From the NCBI GenBank assembly GCA_938010765.1, contig CALLVX010000076.1:1-64000 (forward strand): DNA of 64,000 nucleotides, given 5' to 3'. The DNA is from an uncultured Flavobacteriaceae bacterium. GTDB taxonomy: Bacteria; Bacteroidota; Bacteroidia; Flavobacteriales; Flavobacteriaceae. Of this stretch, positions 17,598 to 25,282 are shown in pieces. Numbering within the stretch: the stretch's first letter is position 1; each line of letters begins with the position of its first letter. The notes beneath the pieces are model-generated. The model was not told the origin of the DNA. It was given only the letters and a program-made list of their open reading frames with translations, and searched no databases. A program made the position numbers and the translations under genes.

Positions 17598-18221
17598 ATG
17601 AAATTTCCGCATAATATTAGTAGAATCGAAGCCTTTAGTGATGCCGTATTCGCTTTTGCCGCAACCTTGTTGGTCGTCTCCTTGGGTGCCGATTCCCAAG
17701 ATTCCGTTTTAAACTTAGATATTAAAGCCTTTTTAAGCTTTGGGGTCTGCTTTTTTGTTCTGGTCGGACTTTGGTTTGTACACTATAATTTTTTTAGACG
17801 AAACCAGTATGTTGATTCCTTGATGATAGGTATCAATTCCGTATTATTATTTGTAATCCTATACTACGTTTTTCCTTTGAAGTCGCTTATCAATTCCTGG
17901 GTCGGGTTCAACAGGTTGAGTATGGATGATTTTTCGAATTTGTTTCAACTATACAGCCTTGGTTTTTTTTTGATTTTCCTCTGTTTTTCTTCTATGTATT
18001 ATAGAGCCTATCTTAAAACCAAAAACACAAATTATAACAGCGATCTACTGTTTTATGCACGCCACTTCGCTATCTATTTTTTTGTTGCCCTAGTCTCAAT
18101 ATTTATTGCAAGATTGCAATTGGGTTTAAAGATAGCGCTGCCTGGTATGGTATATGCCCTTCTTGGGCCTCTTTGCTATTGGCACGGCGTATGGTTCGCT
18201 AAAAAGTATAAAAACAACTAA
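17598..18221 (+). CDS. TMEM175-family potassium channel-like membrane protein
   Basis: A 207-residue protein with six hydrophobic segments. The first carries RIEAFSDAVFAFAATLLVVS, the R-x-x-x-F-S-D signature of bacterial TMEM175 channels, in which the first helix lines a potassium pore. Bacterial members form tetramers and conduct K+ with low selectivity. I use the ATG at 17598 rather than the in-frame TTG at 17583, because the family starts a few residues before RIEAFSD. A TATCCTTG promoter-like box lies at 17558-17565. Confidence 0.85.
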   Translation: MKFPHNISRIEAFSDAVFAFAATLLVVSLGADSQDSVLNLDIKAFLSFGVCFFVLVGLWFVHYNFFRRNQYVDSLMIGINSVLLFVILYYVFPLKSLINSWVGFNRLSMDDFSNLFQLYSLGFFLIFLCFSSMYYRAYLKTKNTNYNSDLLFYARHFAIYFFVALVSIFIARLQLGLKIALPGMVYALLGPLCYWHGVWFAKKYKNN

Positions 18222-18237
18222 CACAAATCCAATTCCA

Positions 18238-18747
18238 ATGAAAAAATACACGTTTATTACCTGCCTATTTTTTGGAACACTGCTATTCGCTCAAAACACT
18301 ACTTCCAATTTTGACAAACCCACTATTTCTATTGGCCTGCTTGTATCCGATATGGATGCTTCCACTGCCTTCTACACCGGTATCATAGGAATGCAGGAAA
18401 CGGGAGGGTTCCCCGTAGATTCTGTTTTTGCAAAAGAATCGGGCCTCTCGGGAGGTGTTCCTTTTGATGTGAAAATTCTAAAACTAGAAAACAGCGAAGC
18501 GGCCTCCGAATTTAAAATGGTATCCTTCGGAAAGGAAACCATCGGAAAAGAGCAGGTAATTCAAGATCAAAACAGGATGCGCTACATGACAATTTTCGTA
18601 ACATCAATGACCCCTATCTTAGAACGGGTAAAAAAAGCGGGGATTCCGGTTTTAAGCGAACCAGGCCTAACGATTAGAGACGGACGCCAGTTCGTACTGC
18701 TGCAAGATCCGGACGGGGTCTTTGTTGAATTAATTGGAAACAAATAA
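18238..18747 (+). CDS. Exported VOC (glyoxalase/bleomycin-resistance fold) protein
   Basis: A 169-residue protein. A signal peptide (MKKYTFITCLFFGTLLFAQ) precedes one VOC module pair: ISIGLLVSDMDASTAFYTGI early and DGRQFVLLQDPDGVFVELIG at the end, the usual position of a metal-binding glutamate. VOC proteins include glyoxalases, dioxygenases and binding proteins; an exported one is less common. The reading frame is open further upstream to 18154, but that part overlaps the channel gene and the ATG at 18238 gives a clean signal peptide. It lies 16 nt after the TMEM175-like gene. Confidence 0.8.
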   Translation: MKKYTFITCLFFGTLLFAQNTTSNFDKPTISIGLLVSDMDASTAFYTGIIGMQETGGFPVDSVFAKESGLSGGVPFDVKILKLENSEAASEFKMVSFGKETIGKEQVIQDQNRMRYMTIFVTSMTPILERVKKAGIPVLSEPGLTIRDGRQFVLLQDPDGVFVELIGNK

Positions 18748-18766
18748 GACAATCCCCTGCCGACCT

Positions 18767-20098
18767 ATGAAAAAAGTCCTGATTTTTTTAGCATTTCTTA
18801 GCTGTACGTTCTCCTTCGCGCAAAGCGATGCACGCATCTATGAAATTATCGATGCCGTTTCTGCAGAACGAATTGAGAATGACATTACTAAACTGGCCAA
18901 TTTTGGCACACGCCATACCCTAAGCGATACTGTATCACAAACGAGGGGTATTGGCGCGGCACGCAGGTGGATCAAATCGGAATTTGAAAAAACGTCCGCC
19001 GCCTGTAGTAATTGTCTAGAAGTGTCCTTTCAAAAAAATTTAGTTCCAAAAGGAGACAACGACCGTATTGTAAATGATGTATGGGTGGTAAATGTATTGG
19101 CTGTAAAACGCGGCACAAAACACCCGAATCGTTATATTATTATGAGTGGGGATATTGATTCTCGAGTGAGTGACCCTAATAATTTCACCTCCGATTCCCC
19201 TGGTGCGAATGACAATGCCAGTGGTATGGCCGGTACTTTAGAAGCTGCAAGGATACTTTCAAAATATGATTTTGAAAATAGTATTTTGTTTGTAGGTCTT
19301 TCGGGAGAAGAACAGGGTCTTTACGGTGGAAAAGGGCTTGCAGCACATGCAAAAGAGCAGGGTTGGGACATCATTGGTATTTTCAACAACGATATGATCG
19401 GTAATATCACAGGAGTAGATGGGGTGGTCAGCAACGTTGATTTTCGCATTTTTTCAGAACCGGTTCCTCCTACGGAAACCGAAAGCGAACGCAGGTCCAG
19501 ACGTTTTTATGGTGGGGAGGTTGACGGTATTTCGAGACAACTTGCGCGGTACGTTCATAAAAATGTTCGTGCCTATATGCCCGAAATGAACCCCATGTTG
19601 ATTTATCGTCTAGATCGGTTTGGAAGAGGTGGGCATCACCGCCCTTTTAATGATGCAGGTTTCCCTGGTATTCGCATCATGGAATCGCATGAGAATTATA
19701 CCCAACAACATCAAGACATTCGAACCGAAAATGGCATCGCCTATGGGGATGTACTCGAGCATGTGAACTTCAATTATGCTAAAAAATTGACAGCCGTAAA
19801 TGCCCTTAACCTTGCTTCCATCGCATGGGCACCCCCCGCGCCTGCAGAAGTAAAAATCGGAGGCATCGTACAGCCTTCCGCCAAGTTTCAATGGAGCGCG
19901 GTCGAAGGAGCCATAGGTTACAAAATTTATTGGCGCGATACTACTTCACCGACTTGGGACCATAGTAAGTATGTAGGCGATGTAACCGAATATACCCTAA
20001 ACGGTATCGTTATTGATAATTACTTCTTCGGAGTGGCGGCGGTTGGCAAAGATGGTTTTGAAAGCCCCGTAGTATTCCCAAATGCCATTTTTAGATAG
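18767..20098 (+). CDS. Exported M28-family zinc aminopeptidase with C-terminal Fn3-like domain
   Basis: A 443-residue protein with a signal peptide (LIFLAFLSCTFSFAQ). The M28 catalytic core shows GDIDSR then PGANDNASGMAGTLEAARIL (bridging Asp), GLSGEEQGLYGG (catalytic Glu-Glu) and FNNDMIGN. A C-terminal RIMESHENYTQQHQD segment probably supplies the last zinc histidine. From about residue 365 a fibronectin-III-like module follows (FQWSAVEGAIGYKIYWRD, YFFGVAAVGKDGFESPVVFP). I chose the ATG at 18767 because the earlier in-frame codon overlaps the VOC gene and would precede the signal peptide. Likely role: trimming peptides in the periplasm or outside the cell. Confidence 0.88.
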   Translation: MKKVLIFLAFLSCTFSFAQSDARIYEIIDAVSAERIENDITKLANFGTRHTLSDTVSQTRGIGAARRWIKSEFEKTSAACSNCLEVSFQKNLVPKGDNDRIVNDVWVVNVLAVKRGTKHPNRYIIMSGDIDSRVSDPNNFTSDSPGANDNASGMAGTLEAARILSKYDFENSILFVGLSGEEQGLYGGKGLAAHAKEQGWDIIGIFNNDMIGNITGVDGVVSNVDFRIFSEPVPPTETESERRSRRFYGGEVDGISRQLARYVHKNVRAYMPEMNPMLIYRLDRFGRGGHHRPFNDAGFPGIRIMESHENYTQQHQDIRTENGIAYGDVLEHVNFNYAKKLTAVNALNLASIAWAPPAPAEVKIGGIVQPSAKFQWSAVEGAIGYKIYWRDTTSPTWDHSKYVGDVTEYTLNGIVIDNYFFGVAAVGKDGFESPVVFPNAIFR

Positions 20099-20186
20099 TT
20101 TGCCGAATAGAAATAATGGGGGAAATAAAAAGTACAACTAGGTCTCAACAGCCTTAGTCTCTTAGATATCCAATAAAGTTGAAATA

Positions 20187-21806
20187 ATGACCAAAAATTT
20201 GTTTTTAGTAAGTTTAATGTTGCTGGCTACTGGTTCAATTGCAGCTCAACAGTTCACAAAACAAGACACTTTACGAGGTAGTATTACCCCGGAACGAGCC
20301 TGGTGGGACCTCAACTACTATCACCTAAACATCGAAGTAGATCCCGACAAAAAGTATATTTCCGGGAGTAATATGATCCGATATCGGGTATTGGAAGAAG
20401 CACAACGCTTGCAAGTAGACCTACAACCCCCTTTAAAAATTGAAAAGGTAATACAAGACGGGAAATCACTGAAAGTTTCCTCAAACGGAAATGCTCACTT
20501 TATAACACTTGAAAAACCTCAAAAAAAAGGGGAATTCAATAAGTTGATCGTTCATTATTCCGGTAATCCAAAAGAGGCCGCCAATGCACCTTGGGATGGT
20601 GGTTTTTCGTGGAAAAAAGATGACAATGGCAAGCATTTCGTGGCAACTTCCTGTCAAGGTTTGGGGGCCAGTGTATGGTGGCCAAATAAAGACCATATGT
20701 ATGACGAGGTCGATAGCATGGCTATTAGTGTCAAAGTCCCCAAAGGCCTAATGAACGTATCCAACGGGCGATTACGTGCCGTAGACAAGACTACAAATAC
20801 CTATCACTGGTTCGTTTCAAACCCCATCAACAACTATGGGGTAAATGTGAATATAGGTGATTACGTTCACTTTGGAGAAAAGTATGAAGGAGAAAAAGGA
20901 CCTTTGGATATGGACTACTATGTCTTAAAAGATGATTTAGAAAAAGCCAAAGTTCATTTTACCGATTCCCCTAAAATGATGAAGGCATTTGAACATTGGT
21001 TCGGTCCCTACCCCTTTTACGAAGACAGTTTTAAGCTGGTACAGGTACCTTATTTGGGTATGGAACATCAAAGCTCGGTTACCTATGGCAATCAGTTTAA
21101 AAAAGGGTATTTAGGAAACGATCTTTCCGGCACCGGCTGGGGACTTAAATTCGATTTTATCATCATACACGAAGCGGGCCATGAATGGTTCGCAAACAAC
21201 ATTACCTATAAAGATGCTGCAGACATGTGGGTACATGAAGGTTTTACCGCCTATTCCGAAAGCTTGTTCCTTGACTATTATTATGGAAAAGAGGCGGCCG
21301 CCGACTATGTAATTGGGACACGTGGCAATATTCAAAATGACCGCCCTGTTATAGGCACTTACAATGTAAATCGTGAAGGTAGCAGTGATATGTATTACAA
21401 AGGGGCCAACCTCTTGCATACCATTCGGCAATTAGTGGCCGACGATGAAAAATGGCGTGCTATCTTGCGCGGATTGAATACCGCGTTTTACCACAGCACC
21501 GTAACCACTGCCGAAATCGAAAAGTACATTTCTGAACAGTCGGGAATAGCCTTATCAACGATTTTTGACCAATACTTACGTACCAGAAAAATACCCCTGC
21601 TACAGTATGAAATTGAAGGAACCATCCTCAAATACCGCTACAACAATACTATTAAGGGTTTTAAGATGCCTATAATGGTTAGTATTGCAGGAAATAGCTA
21701 TCAAATTACGCCATCTGCAGAATGGCAAATGATGGAGGTCGAAGAAAATTTAGATACTTTCAAAGTAGACCGCAATTTTTATATCAAAGTGATGCAGTTA
21801 AAGTAA
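20187..21806 (+). CDS. Exported M1-family metallopeptidase
   Basis: A 539-residue protein with a signal peptide (MTKNLFLVSLMLLATGSIAA). The zinc site is HEAGHEW with the third ligand 18 residues on in WVHEGFTAYSES (HExxH-x18-E). The exopeptidase motif appears as YLGMEHQSSVTYG, with GMEH in place of the classical GAMEN, as in other short M1 proteins of this phylum. An N-terminal beta-saddle domain precedes it and the usual long C-terminal helical domain is missing. It probably cleaves N-terminal residues from peptides outside the cytoplasm, next to the M28 enzyme. Confidence 0.9.
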   Translation: MTKNLFLVSLMLLATGSIAAQQFTKQDTLRGSITPERAWWDLNYYHLNIEVDPDKKYISGSNMIRYRVLEEAQRLQVDLQPPLKIEKVIQDGKSLKVSSNGNAHFITLEKPQKKGEFNKLIVHYSGNPKEAANAPWDGGFSWKKDDNGKHFVATSCQGLGASVWWPNKDHMYDEVDSMAISVKVPKGLMNVSNGRLRAVDKTTNTYHWFVSNPINNYGVNVNIGDYVHFGEKYEGEKGPLDMDYYVLKDDLEKAKVHFTDSPKMMKAFEHWFGPYPFYEDSFKLVQVPYLGMEHQSSVTYGNQFKKGYLGNDLSGTGWGLKFDFIIIHEAGHEWFANNITYKDAADMWVHEGFTAYSESLFLDYYYGKEAAADYVIGTRGNIQNDRPVIGTYNVNREGSSDMYYKGANLLHTIRQLVADDEKWRAILRGLNTAFYHSTVTTAEIEKYISEQSGIALSTIFDQYLRTRKIPLLQYEIEGTILKYRYNNTIKGFKMPIMVSIAGNSYQITPSAEWQMMEVEENLDTFKVDRNFYIKVMQLK

Positions 21807-21835
21807 GCATCATAAATGACAAAATCGAAGCTACA

Positions 21836-22213
21836 ATGAACCTTAATCAAATTACAGTACCTTCTCTAGATCTTGAAAAATCAGTCCCTTTTTACCAGCA
21901 ATTGGGTTTAAAACTGATTGTAAAAGCGTTGCCCCGTTACGCAAGGTTCGAATGTCCTGAAGGGAATGCAACGTTCTCAATTCACCAAACCAATAAGCGA
22001 CTAATAGGTGATGGGATTTATGTATATTTTGAATGTGTAAATTTAGATGAAAAGGTGGCATCTCTTGTTACGGAAGGCATACAATTCGAGGAAATGCCAA
22101 ATGATAAAAATTGGGGTTGGCGCGAAGCGAGGTTGAAAGATTTAGATGGCAATCAGCTGATTCTTTTTCTCGCAGGGGAAAACCGACTAAATCCGCCCTG
22201 GAGAATAGCATAA
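21836..22213 (+). CDS. VOC-family protein (cytoplasmic)
   Basis: A 125-residue single-domain VOC protein without signal peptide: ITVPSLDLEKSVPFYQQLGL at the start and RLKDLDGNQLILFLAGE at the end. The ITVPSLDLE start carries no His as first metal ligand, so a metal-dependent glyoxalase reaction is doubtful. The ATG at 21836 is the start; the frame opens earlier, but that stretch overlaps the M1 gene. It lies 34 nt before the nitrilase gene on the same strand and may be co-transcribed. Confidence 0.78.
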   Translation: MNLNQITVPSLDLEKSVPFYQQLGLKLIVKALPRYARFECPEGNATFSIHQTNKRLIGDGIYVYFECVNLDEKVASLVTEGIQFEEMPNDKNWGWREARLKDLDGNQLILFLAGENRLNPPWRIA

Positions 22214-22247
22214 TTAACAATACATGATTGGTGAATAATCTTAATAA

Positions 22248-23174
22248 ATGAAGGTAAAAGTAGGTCTCGTACAAGATAGTCCGGTTTTCTTTGATAAGGC
22301 AAAGACTTTCGCTAAGTTAGAAATACTTACTAAAAAGTATGTGCAAGAAGGTTGCGAATTGCTAGTATTTCCTGAGTCCTTTATTCCTGGATATCCACGG
22401 GGCTTTGATTTCGGGGCAAAAGTCGGAAGTAGAACGAATGAAGGTAGGGAGCTGTACGCTACCTATAGAGACAATAGCATTTCATTGGAAAACGAGGAAC
22501 TGAAACGGCTCGAAAAACTGGCTCGCTCTCAGAATGTGTATTTGGTAATAGGGGTTACTGAAAAAAAGGAAGACAATGGCAGTCTCTATTGTTCAATGCT
22601 TTATATTTCACCTACAGACGGCTTATTGGCAGTACATCGAAAAATAAGACCTACCGGAACCGAACGTATTATTTGGGCGGAAGCAGGGGCAGAATCAATG
22701 GTATGTTGCGATACGAAAATCGGTAAATTAGGTGGTCTTATATGTTGGGAAAATTATATGCCGCTGGCACGCATGGCCATGTATCGTAAAGGTGTGGAAC
22801 TCTATATTGCTCCAACCGCGGATTCAAGGGAGGAATGGACAGCAACCATGCAGCATATAGCGCTTGAAGGTCGCTGTTTTGTGCTTGGCTGCAATCAGTA
22901 TTACACAAAATCGATGTATCCTACAGCATATCTACAAATGGTAACTAACGAGCCCGAAGATTTATGCCCAGGCGGTAGTGTCATTGTTTCCCCTCTGGGA
23001 AAAATCATTGCAGGACCCTTATTTGGGGAGGCTGGTTTGGTTACAGCGGAACTTGATTTAGAGGAAGTAAGTAAAAGTAAACTTGATTTTGATGTGATAG
23101 GGCATTATTCAAGGAATGACCTATTTCAATATGACTTACCGAAGCAACCGGCCATGGTAAAAGAAAAAAAATAA
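22248..23174 (+). CDS. Nitrilase / carbon-nitrogen hydrolase
   Basis: A 308-residue enzyme with the full catalytic triad of the nitrilase superfamily: E43 in VFPESFIPGYPRG, K132 in HRKIRPTGTER and C166 in GGLICWENYMP. The wording around each residue (FPE-x-FIPGYP, CWENY) is that of true nitrilases (branch 1), which turn organic nitriles into carboxylic acids and ammonia, rather than amidases of other branches. Cytoplasmic. The natural substrate is unknown. The following 450 nt carry no clear gene. Confidence 0.9.
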   Translation: MKVKVGLVQDSPVFFDKAKTFAKLEILTKKYVQEGCELLVFPESFIPGYPRGFDFGAKVGSRTNEGRELYATYRDNSISLENEELKRLEKLARSQNVYLVIGVTEKKEDNGSLYCSMLYISPTDGLLAVHRKIRPTGTERIIWAEAGAESMVCCDTKIGKLGGLICWENYMPLARMAMYRKGVELYIAPTADSREEWTATMQHIALEGRCFVLGCNQYYTKSMYPTAYLQMVTNEPEDLCPGGSVIVSPLGKIIAGPLFGEAGLVTAELDLEEVSKSKLDFDVIGHYSRNDLFQYDLPKQPAMVKEKK

Positions 23175-23632
23175 GATTTCACAACTGGTCTCCCAGAATC
23201 GGAATGGGGCATAAAAACTCCTCTTTTTTTAAATCCGATGAATAAGTCTAAAACCTCGCACATATAATTATTTTTGAGAAAACCAGGTAAAAATTATAGG
23301 ACCCAATCATAGATTAGAAAGCTATAGCCATATTCTAAAAGAGACGTTAAAGGTTTGTAGCGAAGACATATAAGAAAAGAAAATGATGTGCTCTTCCAGT
23401 GTACTTCACGAAAGGGGTTAAAAAACGAGCAACTTTAAAAACTCGCGTTTTCTAATAGTGCGTTAACTCGTACATAGGGTTTATTACCAAAGAGGCATTC
23501 AAAGAATAATACAAAGTGGCTTTGCTACTTTTTTTACCACTTATAGGTTTTTTCTACCGATTATTACATAGCTACCTAACTTTTATATACAACCGGATTA
23601 TTTTAGAGGAAAATTAGGTTAAAATATACATA
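23175..23632. other. Gene-poor AT-rich intergenic stretch with promoter and terminator signals
   Basis: This 458-nt stretch has no convincing ORF on either strand. It holds a perfect -7 box TATTTTTG at 23269-23276, an imperfect hairpin (AAAACGAG at 23422-23429 with CTCG-CGTTTT at 23442-23451) and a good terminator at 23513-23535. Together these could mark a small RNA of roughly 250 nt, or a long 3' region of the nitrilase transcript. Confidence 0.4.
23513..23535 (+). terminator. Rho-independent terminator in the intergenic stretch
   Basis: AAAGTGGC (23513-23520) pairs fully with GCTACTTT (23524-23531), allowing one G-U, across a TTT loop. A T run follows to 23535. It lies 340 nt after the nitrilase stop, so either the 3' UTR is long or a separate small RNA ends here. 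Confidence 0.6.
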
Positions 23633-23893
23633 ATGCTGCAGTTTGCAAAATTTCGGACAACATTTTACTGTCTATTCCCGGCACTATTTACATCTTTCCT
23701 TGCCAAGGAAAAGGAGCAGGTAATCGATTGTATAGAATCGGAAAATATGACAGACGAAATTCTTTCGTTTTTAGCAAAGACATTTTATTTATCTGAAAGG
23801 CCTTTTGGGGTAAAAGAACGGAGCGGTTTAAGAACCTTGTATATAAAAGGGACCTATGATGTTTCTAAGGGGAGAAATGTTCAGTTGGAATAA
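23633..23893 (+). CDS. Small hypothetical ORF (doubtful)
   Basis: An 86-residue ORF in AT-rich sequence, unlike anything I recognise. It has a hydrophobic stretch near the N-terminus (FYCLFPALFTSFLA) and a basic C-terminus. No clear promoter box lies before it and the surrounding 260-450 nt on both sides lack genes. It may be a remnant or chance ORF; I list it because it is the only substantial frame in this region. Confidence 0.3.
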   Translation: MLQFAKFRTTFYCLFPALFTSFLAKEKEQVIDCIESENMTDEILSFLAKTFYLSERPFGVKERSGLRTLYIKGTYDVSKGRNVQLE

Positions 23894-24154
23894 AAACCTT
23901 ATGACTTCTTTACGTCCCGTCTCGTTAATTTTGAGTTTTCACAATGTGACGACTTGGGTAGAGATATAAAAGTGTCGTTTCACAAGAAACACAACCACTT
24001 AACCTAATTTTACATTAACGATTTAGAGTTGCTGCGAATCCTGTCCTAAAAACGTTTTCGACAAGATTGTCTTTTTTTAACGATTATTTTGGTATCGGAA
24101 AGCACGTAATTCTTTTTTTGAGCGTTAGCTTAGCATTCTAAAAAAATTGTCGCT

Positions 24155-24613
24155 TTGATTCAAGACTTCTTTTATGCATTTTTATGGAGTATTTCCCCTT
24201 TTGGCGAAGCCAAGATAGGCATTCCATTTGGTATGTTGAAGGGATTGAATATTTACATGGTCTTTGTTATTTGCTTTTGTGCGAATGTGCTGGTTTTTCC
24301 AATCATGTCCTTTTTTTTAGAAAGCGTGAACAAATATCTTCTCAAATGGAATTTCTATAAAAAGGCAGCAATTTTTGTTGCAAGAAAGGCAAAAACCGGA
24401 TCCGGGGATAAGATTAAGAAATACGGCTTCTGGGGGCTTATTTTCTTTGTAATGATTCCATTACCAGGAACAGGGGTTTATGCAGGAAGTATCGCTAGCT
24501 ACCTGTTTAAAATAGAAAAGCGGAAAGCTTTTGTGGCTAATACCATTGGCATCTTTTTCTCCTCGGTAATCGTATGGGTGATGACCTTGCTTACCATGAA
24601 AGGAATTGCTTAA
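24155..24613 (+). CDS. Small multidrug-export-like integral membrane protein (PF06695 family)
   Basis: A 152-residue protein with about four hydrophobic segments. The features ISPFGEAKIGIPFGM near the start and FVMIPLPGTGVYAGSIASYL in the middle are the conserved motifs of the family annotated as putative small multidrug export proteins. That name comes from annotation, not proven transport. The start is a TTG: the next in-frame ATG (residue 27) would cut into the first conserved motif. It stands alone between the gene-poor region and a small hypothetical gene. Confidence 0.82.
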   Translation: MIQDFFYAFLWSISPFGEAKIGIPFGMLKGLNIYMVFVICFCANVLVFPIMSFFLESVNKYLLKWNFYKKAAIFVARKAKTGSGDKIKKYGFWGLIFFVMIPLPGTGVYAGSIASYLFKIEKRKAFVANTIGIFFSSVIVWVMTLLTMKGIA

Positions 24614-24689
24614 GTTTTGTTAATAACTCATTGGGTACTTCTTTTTCCAGTTCAAAAACTCCTTTTAATTTTACCTGCTTTTGGTAACT

Positions 24690-25049
24690 ATGGAAAATTT
24701 AAAAGTCGGGGATAAGTTGTACAATGTAAAGCAAAATGGTTTCGCTGATTTCGCGCGTTATTCCTTTTCTGAGGTCGTAACGCTTACCAAGACGTTGGCA
24801 ATCTTAAAAAATGGTGTACGCCTGTACAACCAGCCGAAGGTATCATACATTATGGAAGACGTTGGCTATTCCGTTTCAAGAAAAAAAGGAACCCATTGGC
24901 ATTTGGTTTCATTACGGGCTATTCGCAATGCGCAAATCGAAAACGAAAAGATTGCTGCCAATGACTGGTTTGAAGCCAAAGAATTTACCATTCAAGAAAA
25001 ACAGTTGATCTACAAAGAGTTCAAAAAGTTAGAATCTGCCAATTCCTGA
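24690..25049 (+). CDS. Hypothetical protein
   Basis: A 119-residue soluble protein starting MENLKVGDKLYNVKQNG, with a basic middle and a lysine-rich helical C-terminus. The first ~65 residues read as a small beta barrel (KVGDKLY, TLAILKNGVRLYNQP). I do not recognise a family. No signal peptide. The ATG at 24690 is preferred over the in-frame TTG at 24681. It ends just before the structured intergenic region. Confidence 0.65.
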   Translation: MENLKVGDKLYNVKQNGFADFARYSFSEVVTLTKTLAILKNGVRLYNQPKVSYIMEDVGYSVSRKKGTHWHLVSLRAIRNAQIENEKIAANDWFEAKEFTIQEKQLIYKEFKKLESANS

Positions 25050-25059
25050 ACGTATAGTA

Positions 25060-25220
25060 GGGCTCGATGCTGAAAAAGTAGCGGAAGAAAAAAGGGGGCA
25101 AATATCGGGGCACTTTTAAGTAAAACACCTCGGGGCGAGCCCAGAAGGCATTAAAAGTAAATTTAGCATCGATTTCAGCACAGGCATGTCTGTACCCTCG
25201 TCGTTCAGGCCTGTCTGAAC
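25060..25220. other. Intergenic region with nested, partly exclusive inverted repeats
   Basis: Between two convergent genes lie several exact complementary pairs. GGGCTCG (25060-25066) pairs with CGAGCCC (25136-25142); TCGATGCT (25064-25071) with AGCATCGA (25165-25172); ACTTTTAA (25112-25119) with TTAAAAGT (25151-25158); and GTTCAG (25203-25208) with CTGAAC (25215-25220). The first two pairs share bases 25064-25066, so they cannot form together. TTCAGGC also occurs twice (from 25204 and 25228). It could be a structured RNA, a bidirectional terminator or a dispersed intergenic repeat. Confidence 0.5.
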
Positions 25221-25282
25221 ACTTGTCCTTCAGGCGTCGGAGTATTATAAATCTCGATTATCGAATACTTATATATAGCCGT

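Noticed and set aside
25050-25282. tRNA or tmRNA in the structured intergenic region
   Set aside because: No cloverleaf, T-loop GGTTCRA word or tmRNA ends could be found; the stems do not fit either molecule.
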